Shown: positions 34,492 to 43,347, counted from the first letter of the stretch. The stretch: DNA of 64,000 nt from Gemmatimonadota bacterium (GCA_009840005.1 VXOR01000061.1:141724-205723), one strand, 5' to 3'. Made by a program: numbers and translations. The notes: generated by a model from the letters alone, not told the origin.

Positions 34492-34773
34492 ATGATAGAA
34501 TCGTTCCGCGACAGAGAGACTGAAAGAGTTTTCTTTCGCCAGAGGTCGCGAAGATTCTCAGGAACGCTGGCTCGCTCGGCTCTTAAGAAGCTTCTCTTGT
34601 TGGACGCCGCCGATTCAATACAAGACCTTCGGTTGCCACCTGGCAATCGGCTCGAAAGACTTGCCGGAGATCGCAGGGGCCAGTATAGCATCCGTATAAA
34701 CGATCAATGGCGCCTGTGCTTCGAGTGGAAGTCAGGGCACGCTGCCAACGTAGAAATCGTTGACTATCACTAG
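34492..34773 (+). CDS. higB: HigB/RelE-type toxin
   Basis: 93 residues of the HigB type: IESFRDRETERVFF start, KKLLLLDAADSIQDLRLPPGNRLERLAGDR, and QYSIRINDQWRLCFEWKSGHAANVEIVDYH. These features (R..QYSIRIN..WR..F) are diagnostic. HigB cleaves mRNA on ribosomes. There is no ribosome-binding site; the promoter at 34457-34485 places transcription at the ATG, hence probable leaderless translation. Toxin precedes antitoxin, as usual for higBA. Confidence 0.92.
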   Translation: MIESFRDRETERVFFRQRSRRFSGTLARSALKKLLLLDAADSIQDLRLPPGNRLERLAGDRRGQYSIRINDQWRLCFEWKSGHAANVEIVDYH

Positions 34774-34782
34774 GAGGCAGAT

Positions 34783-35109
34783 ATGCCTGTAATGCCCCCC
34801 ATTCATCCGGGAGAGATTTTGCTCGAAGAGTTCCTCGAGCCCTTAGGTTTGAGCCAATATCGCCTGGCAAAGGACATCTCGGTCCCTCCACGCCGAATTA
34901 ACGAGATCGTTCATGGCCAGCGCGCCATTTCCGCAGACACGGCTCTTCGACTATCTCGCTACTTCGGCACCACCGATCGATTCTGGCTCAATCTGCAGAC
35001 GCGCTACGATCTGGAGCTGGAGAAAGATCGCTTGGGTGAACGATTGGAGGCGGAGGTACTATCGCTACGGAGCCAATGCGATGAGCGGCACCCTAGGAAT
35101 CCTCACTAA
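34783..35109 (+). CDS. higA: HigA-type antitoxin, C-terminus fused to a gene remnant
   Basis: 108 residues with the HigA opening HPGEILLEEFLEPLGLSQYRLAKDISV and a helix-turn-helix (PPRRINEIVHGQR..SADTALRLSRYFGT). The protein binds HigB and represses the promoter. The last ~15 residues (SLRSQCDERHPRNPH) read in a wrong frame through the start of a duplicated hydrolase gene (35067-35163), so the natural C-terminus was probably replaced. AGGAGG precedes the ATG. Confidence 0.92.
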   Translation: MPVMPPIHPGEILLEEFLEPLGLSQYRLAKDISVPPRRINEIVHGQRAISADTALRLSRYFGTTDRFWLNLQTRYDLELEKDRLGERLEAEVLSLRSQCDERHPRNPH

Positions 35110-35163
35110 TCCCGACGTCCACATGGCGGCGCACGTATTCCGCCCCAACGCCGCTGGCCGATT
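35067..35163 (+). pseudogene. Truncated duplicate of the 5' end of the CocE-type hydrolase gene
   Basis: ACGGAGCCAATGCGATGAGC and the next ~75 bases closely match 39770-39890, the start of the intact hydrolase gene, with a 24-base deletion and scattered changes. It ends after the codons for HVFRPNAAGRF. The intact gene lies 4.7 kb downstream on the same strand. Its first bases are used as HigA codons in another frame. Confidence 0.85.
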
Positions 35164-35214
35164 CGACATCAAAGCACTCATAGAAAAAGAGAAGGGTGAG
35201 AAGACCAGCCCGGC

Positions 35215-37368
35215 TCAGAAATTAAACCTATAGCTCAATTTCGTCAGCAGTATCCGCTCTGACTTCGGCGAGCTCAGTCGAGTCATGGTATCGGCCCGAT
35301 GCTCGTTATAGGCGATATAGAACCGGCTGTTGTTCGGGCCGAACGTGTAGCTAAAAAGCAGATTGAGATCGACGGTGTCCCGGTGGAAGCTGCGTTGAAA
35401 AAAGCAGCGGATGAACAGATCCCGATGCAAAAAGTACGTCGTCCTCACCAGCAAGACGCGCTTTACCTCATCTAATGCGCCGGAGGGGAAATACTCCCAG
35501 ACAGATTCCGTACTAGAGTCCAAAAAGAACCCCTCCCACAGGTCGAACCGCAACGACCCAGATACGCGGCGTATATCACCGAGGTATTCGTCTGCAAAGT
35601 CGTACTGGTCCCGAAGTTGACCAATAAGGCTGAGCCGGTACTTGCGTCCGTTGCCGGTGTCAAAACCGGCACTGAAGGAGTCGCCGTTGTACTTTTTTTG
35701 TTGCCATCGCAATTGCCAATTATTGTGGCTGAAAAACGCCTGCGAGTCGTCCAGCCGCCGTACGTTCACATTGACGTTGCTCCAGCGCCATTCCCACCCC
35801 TCTTCATTGGTCCGCCGCTCGGCGACGAGATTCTGTCCCAAATAGATATTTCTAATGCCGAGGAAATCGGGACGCCAACCGTAGCTGCCATAGAGGCCGA
35901 CTTCTCGCTCGCCAACATCGGCGTCGTGGGGAATGAAGCCGATTTGATCCACGTTGAACTTAGGGTCGATCCAAGAGCCCCCAACTCCGTAAGAGAAGCG
36001 GTCAGAATTGTGCCTAAAGCGACCGCTGTACATTTTGTTGTCTTGGTCCGTGTCTGCACCAAAACTCATCGCCGAGTTGAGGAAGAGCTTATCGTTGTCG
36101 TTCAAGCTCAAGACGAGATCGCTGCCCACCGCCTGTTGCCCGAGCGGACCATCTTTCCCAACCGCCAAGGCACCAATCGAGGAATTAACTCCTACATCGC
36201 GCTTGAGACGCAGGACGCCGAAATGCGGAGGGTCGCCCTCCCCGTCCGACGGCCGGTTCCGCGCTGCGATCATGCCGATGCTGTTCTTGCCGAGCTTCCC
36301 CGTTATTTTAGCACCGGCATCCGGATCGCTAATGCGACGACTGTAGAAGAGATCCATCGCCGTAAAGAGCTGTTGGCCTTCGAGGAAGAAGGGCCTTTTC
36401 TCCTTCAAGAAGAGTTCAAATCTCGTCAGGTTTATCTGGTTCTCGTCGGCTTCTATGTGGGCGAAATCCGGGTTGAAGGTGGTGTCTAAGGTGAGGTTGG
36501 AGGCAATGCTGTATTTCAGGTCGAGCCCGAAATCGCTAGACCATCCTTCTGCGGACCGACTCCCCACATTGCCGAAGCCTCCGGTTGCATAAGGCAGTAC
36601 CTCTAAGTGAAGCCCCGGTTTTATGTCTTCAAGTCCATGTAGGTGGCCAGCTTTGGACACTTTCAGGAGATACCGGTCGTCTCTCGATATAAATGCCCAG
36701 TTGCTGTTCTCCGTATAGGTTCGCTCAATGCGCTGGACGTTTATGCCCCACGTATGTCGGCCCAATTCGGGGAACCGCAGCGTCTTGAATGGAATGGCGA
36801 TCTCGGCACTCCAGCCTTGGTCGTGGACATGGGTTTCAGCCTGCCAAATGCCGTCCCAGCTCTGATCGATTCCACCCCAGCCTCCGGACCCATCGTTTTC
36901 AACGCGAAAATCGTTCTGGACGCCATAGGCATTTATATAGAACCCATAGGCATTTTGGTGGTCGTGATAGGTGTCTAAGACGAGACCAACGAGATCCAGC
37001 GGAGCAAACCGGCCGTCCCGCTGCATGATGCGACCCTTTATGTTGCCGGGCTCTGCATCCATCATATTGAGGCCGATGTACAAATAATCGGCGTCGTAGA
37101 GTACGTGTATAAAGGTTTGATTAGTCGCAGCGACGCCCTCTTCGGGTTCGATCAATATGAATCCCGTCGCCGGCGTAGCCCGCTTCCAGTCCTCATCGTC
37201 TAGGACGCCGTCTATGGTTGGCCGGAGGTTAGTCCTGAAGGCCCACACTTCCTTTTCGCTGAGCTTTTCGTGGGCTGAGGCAGACGGCGCGACGACGAGT
37301 GCAGCCCCTATCATCCAGAGTAGCCAAAGGTGTGTACGAATGCGCCGAGTCGGATGTGCCGTGCTCAT
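35215..37368 (-). CDS. DUF5916 protein with CBM9-like N-terminal domain, outer-membrane barrel
   Basis: 717 residues from an ATG at 37368 (GAGGAG five bases upstream; an earlier frame start has none). Signal peptide, then a CBM9-like sandwich (PTIDGVLDDEDWKRA ... YDADYLYIGLNM ... GWSAEIAIPFKTLRF, about 45-240) and a C-terminal beta-barrel-like DUF5916 region ending YRFNF. In related proteins the two domains go together in glycan- or lignin-associated gene sets; a function is not established. A repeat of 24 bases (35261-35284) is read in frame near the end (TMTRLSSPKSE). It lies convergent to HigBA and upstream of the ABC exporter on the same strand. Confidence 0.82.
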   Translation of the reverse strand: MSTAHPTRRIRTHLWLLWMIGAALVVAPSASAHEKLSEKEVWAFRTNLRPTIDGVLDDEDWKRATPATGFILIEPEEGVAATNQTFIHVLYDADYLYIGLNMMDAEPGNIKGRIMQRDGRFAPLDLVGLVLDTYHDHQNAYGFYINAYGVQNDFRVENDGSGGWGGIDQSWDGIWQAETHVHDQGWSAEIAIPFKTLRFPELGRHTWGINVQRIERTYTENSNWAFISRDDRYLLKVSKAGHLHGLEDIKPGLHLEVLPYATGGFGNVGSRSAEGWSSDFGLDLKYSIASNLTLDTTFNPDFAHIEADENQINLTRFELFLKEKRPFFLEGQQLFTAMDLFYSRRISDPDAGAKITGKLGKNSIGMIAARNRPSDGEGDPPHFGVLRLKRDVGVNSSIGALAVGKDGPLGQQAVGSDLVLSLNDNDKLFLNSAMSFGADTDQDNKMYSGRFRHNSDRFSYGVGGSWIDPKFNVDQIGFIPHDADVGEREVGLYGSYGWRPDFLGIRNIYLGQNLVAERRTNEEGWEWRWSNVNVNVRRLDDSQAFFSHNNWQLRWQQKKYNGDSFSAGFDTGNGRKYRLSLIGQLRDQYDFADEYLGDIRRVSGSLRFDLWEGFFLDSSTESVWEYFPSGALDEVKRVLLVRTTYFLHRDLFIRCFFQRSFHRDTVDLNLLFSYTFGPNNSRFYIAYNEHRADTMTRLSSPKSERILLTKLSYRFNF
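35261..35284. repeat. Interspersed repeat in the DUF5916 coding end
   Basis: The 24 bases are the exact reverse complement of 7947-7970 in the M28/FtsX gene. In frame, it precedes the last beta-strand of the barrel. Confidence 0.85.
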
Positions 37369-37673
37369 ATATCTCCTCTCATTTGGGCCAAGGTTGCCGA
37401 GGGGCTGTCTGTTTCTAGCAGGCAAATTGCAGAATCCATCTGCCGCCAGAGCACGCAATAGGGATTTGTGCCTTCCCCAGACTTACAACGGAAGAAGGGG
37501 CGTTTAACAATGGCAAGTATTTCCTTGGTGGATCAGCCTCGCGGCTAGCAACCGGTAAGTCGTGCTCACCCTTATAGTTGCTTTTAGGAGACAAAGGTAG
37601 CCGAAATCTTGCAGTCGCAGCTTAATCAACAATTTGCAGGTTCAGATGACGTTGTTGGGGTTCAAACGACGGC
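37369..37673. other. Intergenic region, no feature seen
   Basis: 305 bp between the DUF5916 and exporter genes. It contains the GAGGAG site of the former at its left edge. I see no convincing gene, hairpin terminator or element of the MITE families. Confidence 0.5.
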
Positions 37674-39503
37674 CTATTCAAAAATTCCGTCAGCATAATT
37701 TTCTGCCTGAGTACGAAATAGTACCGCATAATCACCTTCGGCAGCCATGAGTTCATTATGCGAACCTATTCCGACTATTTTCCCATCATTGAGAACTATT
37801 ATTTTATCTGCAAGCCGAACACTACCCAACCGATGAGTAATAAAGAGAGCCGATTTGTCATTCGTAAGATCCCGAAATCGTTCATATAGATGAGATTCTG
37901 CGATCGGATCCAAGGCGGAAGAAGGCTCATCCAAAACGATTAAATCTGCATCTCGTGCAAATGCTCGGGCGAGAGAGATTCGTTGCCATTGCCCTCCAGA
38001 TAATTCAACTCCACCATCAAAATGCTTGCCTAATAGAGTATCGTATCCCTGGGGAAGTTCATTCGCGAAATCATCGACTTGGGCTTTTTGTGCTGCGCTT
38101 TCTATCCAATCTTTTTGATCTTTAGATAAATCTCCTAAAGCTATATTATCTCTTATAGTTAAGTAAAATTTGGCAAAATCTTGGAACACCACTGAAGTTT
38201 TCTTTCTCAGATCTTCGCTAGCGTACTCTTTCAATGGAATCCCATCTAATAGAATTACTCCAGCGTCAGGCTGGTATAGGCGAAGCATGAGTTTAACTAA
38301 GGTAGACTTGCCAGCTCCATTGCGTCCCACAACAGCGACTTTTTCACCAGGTTCAATGGTAAAGCTGACATTTTCGATCGCTGGCCGATCCGCTCCAGGA
38401 TATTTGAAACTTACGTTTCTAAACTCATAACCAGTACTTGTGTCTTTAGATTGAAAATTCTCGGCTATCTCGTTCACATTGTGTGGTAATTCTAGTTTGA
38501 GAAAGTCAAAGAAGTGCTTAACATGCAATGAGACCAACTGAAAACTAGCAAGTTGGCCTAATACGAGACTCAAGGTTCGCATAGCTTGGGGTAACAAACC
38601 AATATATAGTACTGCATCACCTACGGTTAAAAAGCCATTATAGGCTTGAAGGGCTATCCATGAGAAAACACCAGCACTTACAGCTCCAGAAAGACCGCCA
38701 GAGACTATGCCTACTTTTAGCGCGCGCTGACGGAAGCGTTGAGAGCGATCATAGACTCGCGAAAACGCCTCTTGATATTTGTCGAGAAAGAAAGACCCTA
38801 GATGAAATGCACGTACCTCTTTTGCCGTTTCTTGTGATGTCAAAACACTAGCATAGTATCTCTGTTCACGGGTATCATGGGCCTGGGCGCGAAATACCTG
38901 AGCTTTAAATCCATTAATCCAGAATGTAACAAGCGAATGTGGTAACATTCCGACTAATACAATAACGCCTAAACTCCAGTGGACACCACCAAGAATAGCT
39001 ACCGATCCCCCGAGCATTAATAGAGATCGAGTAGCTGAGATCATGATCTCTATTACTCCTACAAATCTCCGACCGGAACCTTCAGTAGCATTTCTCAGAT
39101 GATTATAAAACTCCGGATTTTCAAAAATGGTGATCTCACTAAAAGAATTGACCTTTTTTAGCAGAGACACCTCACTGTGAGATTCGATCTTTTGCCCAAC
39201 CCCTTCGCGAAGAGTCTGGCCAAAAGTCGCACAGACCTGAGCTAATATGCCAATTCCTACAAATCCTATGAGGAAATTTAAAAATGTATTAGGATCCGTA
39301 GCTTGTTCAGGCATAGTAAGGACATCAACAATATATTTAGCTAACCATAAAGATAAAAAAGGAAGAGTAGCCTCTAGCGTACAAAGAAAAAAAATTGCAG
39401 TGACAGACAATCTCTCTAACGAGAATATGTATCTTAATATATCAATGGTAATTTTTATGGTTGTACTTGCTTTTTTAAAACCATCTATTATCGAGCTTAT
39501 CAT
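37674..39503 (-). CDS. ABC exporter half-transporter (membrane + ATPase domains)
   Basis: 609 residues. Six hydrophobic helices in 1-330 (e.g. VTAIFFLCTLEATLPFLSLWLA, VHWSLGVIVLVGML) precede an ATPase domain with Walker A GRNGAGKST (about 390), signature LSGGQ (about 500), Walker B LIVLDEPS (about 522) and H-loop THR. It is a homodimeric type of exporter for lipids, peptides or drugs. The gene is markedly AT-richer than its flanks and has no partner, suggesting transfer. It is part of the interval between the hydrolase gene and its truncated copy. Substrate unknown. Confidence 0.95.
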   Translation of the reverse strand: MISSIIDGFKKASTTIKITIDILRYIFSLERLSVTAIFFLCTLEATLPFLSLWLAKYIVDVLTMPEQATDPNTFLNFLIGFVGIGILAQVCATFGQTLREGVGQKIESHSEVSLLKKVNSFSEITIFENPEFYNHLRNATEGSGRRFVGVIEIMISATRSLLMLGGSVAILGGVHWSLGVIVLVGMLPHSLVTFWINGFKAQVFRAQAHDTREQRYYASVLTSQETAKEVRAFHLGSFFLDKYQEAFSRVYDRSQRFRQRALKVGIVSGGLSGAVSAGVFSWIALQAYNGFLTVGDAVLYIGLLPQAMRTLSLVLGQLASFQLVSLHVKHFFDFLKLELPHNVNEIAENFQSKDTSTGYEFRNVSFKYPGADRPAIENVSFTIEPGEKVAVVGRNGAGKSTLVKLMLRLYQPDAGVILLDGIPLKEYASEDLRKKTSVVFQDFAKFYLTIRDNIALGDLSKDQKDWIESAAQKAQVDDFANELPQGYDTLLGKHFDGGVELSGGQWQRISLARAFARDADLIVLDEPSSALDPIAESHLYERFRDLTNDKSALFITHRLGSVRLADKIIVLNDGKIVGIGSHNELMAAEGDYAVLFRTQAENYADGIFE

Positions 39504-39618
39504 TCACCACTCCAAGAAGTTTGAAGTCGCGTAAGATCGGGCGGATGTAATAAAATAAGAAGACTTGATAAATTGTCAATAAGTGCTTATTTATAAATGA
39601 CTTACGTACAAATACCCC

Positions 39619-39647
39619 TTGACAAAAGCAAAAATAATCATTATTTT
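39619..39647 (+). promoter_or_regulatory. Sigma70-type promoter in the exporter-hydrolase gap
   Basis: TTGACA (39619-39624), 17 bp, TATTTT (39642-39647). The AT-rich surrounding supports it. Transcription would start near 39654. Confidence 0.6.
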
Positions 39648-39653
39648 TATTTA

Positions 39654-39705
39654 TAGTAATTACAACGACAAAGGGAGCCCCGATTCGGTCGGTAGCTCCC
39701 TTTTT
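39654..39705 (+). ncRNA. Possible short transcript (~50 nt) between promoter and terminator
   Basis: The predicted start from the promoter at 39619-39647 and the terminator ending at 39705 leave about 50 nt without coding capacity. It could be an independent small RNA or a leader that stops transcription before the CocE-type hydrolase (attenuation). No family recognised. Confidence 0.4.
39670..39705 (+). terminator. Rho-independent terminator
   Basis: AAGGGAGC (39671-39678 region) pairs with GCTCCCTT (39695-39702), loop of about 16, followed by a T run to 39705. It lies 79 bp upstream of the hydrolase start. Confidence 0.8.
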
Positions 39706-39718
39706 GCGGCCTAAAAAA

Positions 39719-39787
39719 ATGTTCAACAGTAAGATGCTTTCCGGCAATGACCTGCTCGGGACCATCGAGACGGAGCCAATGCGATGA
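39719..39787 (+). pseudogene. C-terminal remnant of an MBL-type gene in front of the hydrolase
   Basis: A 22-codon frame ending NDLLGTIETEPMR, whose stop overlaps the hydrolase ATG (ATGA). The same ending (LLEVPIGTIDTEPVR) closes the MBL-type pseudogene at 63451-63626, also ATGA-coupled to the next gene. It seems to be what is left of an upstream gene that was once coupled to the hydrolase. Confidence 0.6.
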
Positions 39788-41487
39788 GCGGTGCCCTAGG
39801 AATTCTCACCGAACCCAATGTTCAAGTGCTGATGCGCGACGGCGTCCACATGGCGGCGCACGTGTTCCGCCCCGACGCCGACGGCCGATTTCCCGGAATC
39901 CTGCTGCGCACCCCGTACGACCGCCCAAAGTCTGGATTCGAGCGATACGTGCGCGCGGGATACGCCGTCGTCTCCATGGACTCGCGCGGCCGCTACGGCT
40001 CCGCAGGCGACTGGGTGCCGTTCACCGAAGAGCACACGGGCGACGCCGAGGACGGCTACGACTCCGTGGAGTGGTTGGCGGCACAGCCTTGGTGCGACGG
40101 CAACATCGGCACCCTCGGTGCCTCGTACAACGCCTATATGCAGTGGCAGCTAGCCAAGCTGCGCCCCCCGCATCTGGTAGCCATGTGCGCGTACACCATC
40201 CCCCTAGAATTGACCGAAGTCGATTGGCCGGGTGGATTCCGGCCGGGACGACGCATCAAGTGGTGGCTCACCTCCATGGCACCGGACTTGCGCCGCCGCC
40301 ACGGACTGCCGCCGCCGCACACGCCAGAGCAAGCGCGACAGGAGTGGGACAAGATCGCCGGCGAAGGCCACTGGATCGGCTACCTGCCGTGGCTCGACTT
40401 CACCCGCCACCTACCACCGGGACTGGCGGAGTACGCAAAGGACTGGCTCGAGCACCCGCACCGGCGGGCCTGGAAGTTCGACGAGGTGCACAAGGAAGTA
40501 GCCGTGCCAAACCTCGACTTCAGCGGCTGGTACGATCATTGCAACGGCTCAATACAGCACCTACAGCTCATGCAGCGCCACGGTCGCACCGAGCGGGCGC
40601 GGTCGCAGACGAAGCTGATCGCCGGCCCGTGGAATCACCCGAGCCTCGGCAGCCGCATAGTAGCCGGGTTCGACTTCGGGCCACAAGCCGGTCTCGACCT
40701 GCCGGACCTAATCATTCGCTGGTTCGACCACTGGCTCAAGGGGATCGACAACGGCGTCGATCGCGAGCCAGCAGTGCGCTATTTCGCAATGGCCGGACGG
40801 CAGGGCCAATGGCGCTCGGCCGACACTTGGCCGCCAGCGGACACAACGCCCCGTGAGTACCTGTTGAGCAGCGATGGCGACGCCAAGTTCGGCGGTTCCG
40901 GCCGACTGTCGATCAACGGCGGGCACACCAACGCCGAGGCCGACCGCTTTGACTACGATCCCCACAATCCCGTGCCGACGCTGTGGACGCGAGAGTGGTT
41001 CACAGGGCCAGCAGACCGCCGCCGACTGGAAGGGCGCGACGACATCCTCTGCTACCGCTCGGAACCGCTGACTGACGCCGTCGAGATCGCCGGTTATCCA
41101 GAAGTCGTGCTCTTCGTCAGCTCGTCGGCACCGGACACGGATTTCTTCGCGCGGCTGGTGGACGAGCACCCGTCCGGCGGCCCAGCACCGGAAATGTGCT
41201 ACGGCATGGTGCGCACCCGCCACCGCAACTCCCTCGACGTCGAAGAACTGCTGACGCCCGGAGACGTGGTGGAACTCCGCATCCGCATGGGGCCGACGGC
41301 CTGCCGCTTTGAGCCGGGTCACCGCATCCGCCTAGAAATCACGTCGAGCGACTTCCCCAACCACGACCGCAATCACAACACCGGCAAAAACGACCTAGCC
41401 GACCCCGAGCTAGTCGTGGCGACCAACGCCGTGCATCACTCGGCAGTCCATCCCTCGCGACTCGTGCTGCCTGTGTCTGGGGAGTGA
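39784..41487 (+). CDS. CocE/NonD-type serine hydrolase (X-Pro dipeptidyl-peptidase S15-like)
   Basis: 567 residues. An alpha/beta hydrolase with S114 in GASYNAY, probable catalytic Asp in FSGWYDHC and His in AGPWNHPS, then a C-terminal jelly-roll domain (from about 360: ...EYLLSSDGDAKFGG, DILCYRSEPLTDAVEIAGYPEVVLFVSS) typical of CocE and PepX. Members cleave esters or acyl/proline peptides. The ATG overlaps the stop of a short remnant frame (ATGA), a sign of lost coupling. Its first 120 bases are duplicated at 35067. The neighbour downstream is HicAB. No signal peptide. Confidence 0.92.
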   Translation: MSGALGILTEPNVQVLMRDGVHMAAHVFRPDADGRFPGILLRTPYDRPKSGFERYVRAGYAVVSMDSRGRYGSAGDWVPFTEEHTGDAEDGYDSVEWLAAQPWCDGNIGTLGASYNAYMQWQLAKLRPPHLVAMCAYTIPLELTEVDWPGGFRPGRRIKWWLTSMAPDLRRRHGLPPPHTPEQARQEWDKIAGEGHWIGYLPWLDFTRHLPPGLAEYAKDWLEHPHRRAWKFDEVHKEVAVPNLDFSGWYDHCNGSIQHLQLMQRHGRTERARSQTKLIAGPWNHPSLGSRIVAGFDFGPQAGLDLPDLIIRWFDHWLKGIDNGVDREPAVRYFAMAGRQGQWRSADTWPPADTTPREYLLSSDGDAKFGGSGRLSINGGHTNAEADRFDYDPHNPVPTLWTREWFTGPADRRRLEGRDDILCYRSEPLTDAVEIAGYPEVVLFVSSSAPDTDFFARLVDEHPSGGPAPEMCYGMVRTRHRNSLDVEELLTPGDVVELRIRMGPTACRFEPGHRIRLEITSSDFPNHDRNHNTGKNDLADPELVVATNAVHHSAVHPSRLVLPVSGE

Positions 41488-41552
41488 GCTGAATCGATCT
41501 TTGTCTTCAACAATTGCTCAAATATGTCGTTCGTCTTGGACCAGCCCAGCTT

Positions 41553-41963
41553 TTAGCCGCCCATTTGCGCGATCCTTCGCGCCATCCAAGAGATATAGGC
41601 CGTACGGGTCATTTTACGCCTTCGCGCCTCGAAATCGATGAAAGCGGCTACCTCTTCGTCGAGGTTCAAATGGGCGCGCACGCTACGACCTGACAGACGG
41701 ATCAGGGGAATGGACACTAGCGCTTGTCCAGCGGGGGTTTCGATGTCTTCAAGGGCACTCGGCGCAGCAAGGGGCTCACCATCATGTTCCGCCTCAAGCG
41801 CACCATCGCGAAGCGCCTCTTCGGCATTCATCAATGCCTCATCCATCGTCTTGCCCATGGCCACGATGCCGGGAAGGTCCGGGAAGGTCACGCCATAGGC
41901 CCCTTTTTCGCCGTCAATCAGTGCAGGATATCGGATCATGGTCTCTTTTGTCTCCTTGGCCAC
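41553..41963 (-). CDS. hicB: HicB-type antitoxin
   Basis: 136 residues: the HicB core YPALIDGEKGAYGVTFPDLPGIVAMGKTMDEALMNAEEAL with a degenerate RNase H fold, followed by a C-terminal ribbon-helix-helix-like or helical DNA-binding tail (LNLDEEVAAFIDFEARRRKMTRTAYISWMA). It begins directly after the HicA stop, with no gap. HicB neutralises HicA and represses the operon through paired sites upstream. Confidence 0.93.
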   Translation of the reverse strand: MAKETKETMIRYPALIDGEKGAYGVTFPDLPGIVAMGKTMDEALMNAEEALRDGALEAEHDGEPLAAPSALEDIETPAGQALVSIPLIRLSGRSVRAHLNLDEEVAAFIDFEARRRKMTRTAYISWMARRIAQMGG

Positions 41964-42155
41964 TTATTCATCCAGCCATCCGGCCTTCTTTGCAATAGAA
42001 CGGGCGACACCCGGTGACAGCTTGTTGTGTCTCGGCAAGGTGATGATGCCTTTGATAAGTGGGTGCCGGTAAATGTCATGGCTGCCACCGTGGCGCACCA
42101 TGTACCAACCTTCTCTCTCCAATTTTCTTTTAATCAGATTGGTCCTAGTTTCCAT
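41964..42155 (-). CDS. hicA: HicA-type mRNA interferase toxin
   Basis: 63 residues with the HicA pattern LIKRKLEREGWYMVRHGGSHDIYRHP, H26 being the catalytic His in the GGSH motif, and a double-stranded-RNA-binding-like fold ending ARSIAKKAGWLDE. Such toxins cleave mRNA. It is the first gene of the pair, as in standard hicAB. The upstream 42171-42230 holds two similar palindromes. Confidence 0.93.
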   Translation of the reverse strand: METRTNLIKRKLEREGWYMVRHGGSHDIYRHPLIKGIITLPRHNKLSPGVARSIAKKAGWLDE

Positions 42156-42170
42156 CTTCGCGACCTAAAA

Positions 42171-42230
42171 TGCGTACATATATGCACTTTTTTGAGGATC
42201 AAGTCAAAATTTTTGTGCATATATATACAC
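42171..42230 (-). promoter_or_regulatory. Two hicAB operator sites
   Basis: TGCGTACATATATGCAC (42171-42187) and TGTGCATATATATACAC (42214-42230) are near-palindromic 17-mers, start-to-start 43 bp (about four helical turns), directly upstream of hicA. Typical of co-operative HicB binding. Confidence 0.7.
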
Positions 42231-42243
42231 TTTTATTGTCCCT

Positions 42244-43347
42244 TCAAGAAGCCTGCAACCTCCGCACCCGCGCCGGGGTATGGTCTTGGCCAATCTCCGA
42301 GGAGAGAATGCCCAACGAGCGATCCGCTAGCGGCAGGTCCACGCGGGCAAAACCGTCGCGATGCGATTGGCGCAGGGCAATGGCTATTTCGAGGGCTGCC
42401 CGGCCATCATCTCCTGAGCAGCGCGGATCCGATCCCGTCTCAATGGCCTGAATCAGATCCTCTACAATGGTCAAGCCCATGCCCTGTATGTGCGTCGGAT
42501 AGGGAAAGGGCACATACGCGGGCACGCCGCGTCCCCTATTGCCACCTGGAGCCGTGCGGATGTACTCCATTTGCGTGCAATTGGCTATGGATCGGATGCG
42601 GCCCTCCGTGCCAATGACGTCGATTTCCCAAGCCGCAACCCCAGTGGGCGTGGCGCGGATAAAGGCACGCACCCCATTGTCAAAGACGAGGTAGCCGTTG
42701 CCCTGCGGGTCGGTCTCGCCCTCGGCCGCGGCGTCCGATTCCATTTCGCCAAAAACCCACTCGACCTGCCCCCCGGCCATGTAGCGCACAATGTCGAGGA
42801 GATGGCTGCCGTTGTGCGACAACCCGCACTGGGCATAGCCGGTAACTTGGAGGATTTGCCCCAGCTCGCCTTTGTCGATGAGGTCGCGAGCCTGACTGAA
42901 GAACGGGTTCCAGCGGCGAGCGCAGTTGATAGCCAGAGCCGTGCCGTGTTGGCGGCAAGCCTCGACCATAGCATCAGCTTCCGCCAAGGTCAGGGCGATG
43001 GGCTTTTCCGCCCATACGGCCTTGACGCCAGCGCGGGCGCAGTCCTCGACGATCTGCGAGCGAATGCGGGCCGTGGTGCAGACGCTGACCAAATCGAGGT
43101 TTTCTCGCTCCAGCATTTGGCGGTAGTCGCTGTAGAGATGGTCTTGCTCCAAACCCCAGCGGTCGCCGAAAATAGCGCGTTGTTCGTCGTGTAGATCGGC
43201 TCCAGCCACCAGTTCCGTATGGGGCGAAGCGCAGTATGAGGGGGCGTGGCAATAGGGCAGGAAAATGGAGCCGCCTTCGCTCATTTCATCGTCGAATGTG
43301 CTGCCCATGCGGCCCAAGCCGATAACGGCGGCGCGATACGTAGTCAT
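42244..43347 (-). CDS. Gfo/Idh/MocA family oxidoreductase
   Basis: 367 residues: YRAAVIGLGRMGSTFDDEM (Rossmann GxGxxG form), AVWAEKPIALTLAEAD with EKP, and the substrate-domain segment HNGSHLLDIVRYMAGG. Probable NAD(P)-linked dehydrogenase of a sugar or polyol; the HLLD His/Asp pair supports catalysis. It may be co-transcribed with the sulfatase or GH2 upstream on the minus strand, but a MITE-like element sits between (43390-43545). Confidence 0.92.
   Translation of the reverse strand: MTTYRAAVIGLGRMGSTFDDEMSEGGSIFLPYCHAPSYCASPHTELVAGADLHDEQRAIFGDRWGLEQDHLYSDYRQMLERENLDLVSVCTTARIRSQIVEDCARAGVKAVWAEKPIALTLAEADAMVEACRQHGTALAINCARRWNPFFSQARDLIDKGELGQILQVTGYAQCGLSHNGSHLLDIVRYMAGGQVEWVFGEMESDAAAEGETDPQGNGYLVFDNGVRAFIRATPTGVAAWEIDVIGTEGRIRSIANCTQMEYIRTAPGGNRGRGVPAYVPFPYPTHIQGMGLTIVEDLIQAIETGSDPRCSGDDGRAALEIAIALRQSHRDGFARVDLPLADRSLGILSSEIGQDHTPARVRRLQAS

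Noticed and set aside
42171..42230. A transposon end
   Set aside because: Two palindromes of 17 bp directly before hicA fit operator sites better; no target duplication or paired inverted element.
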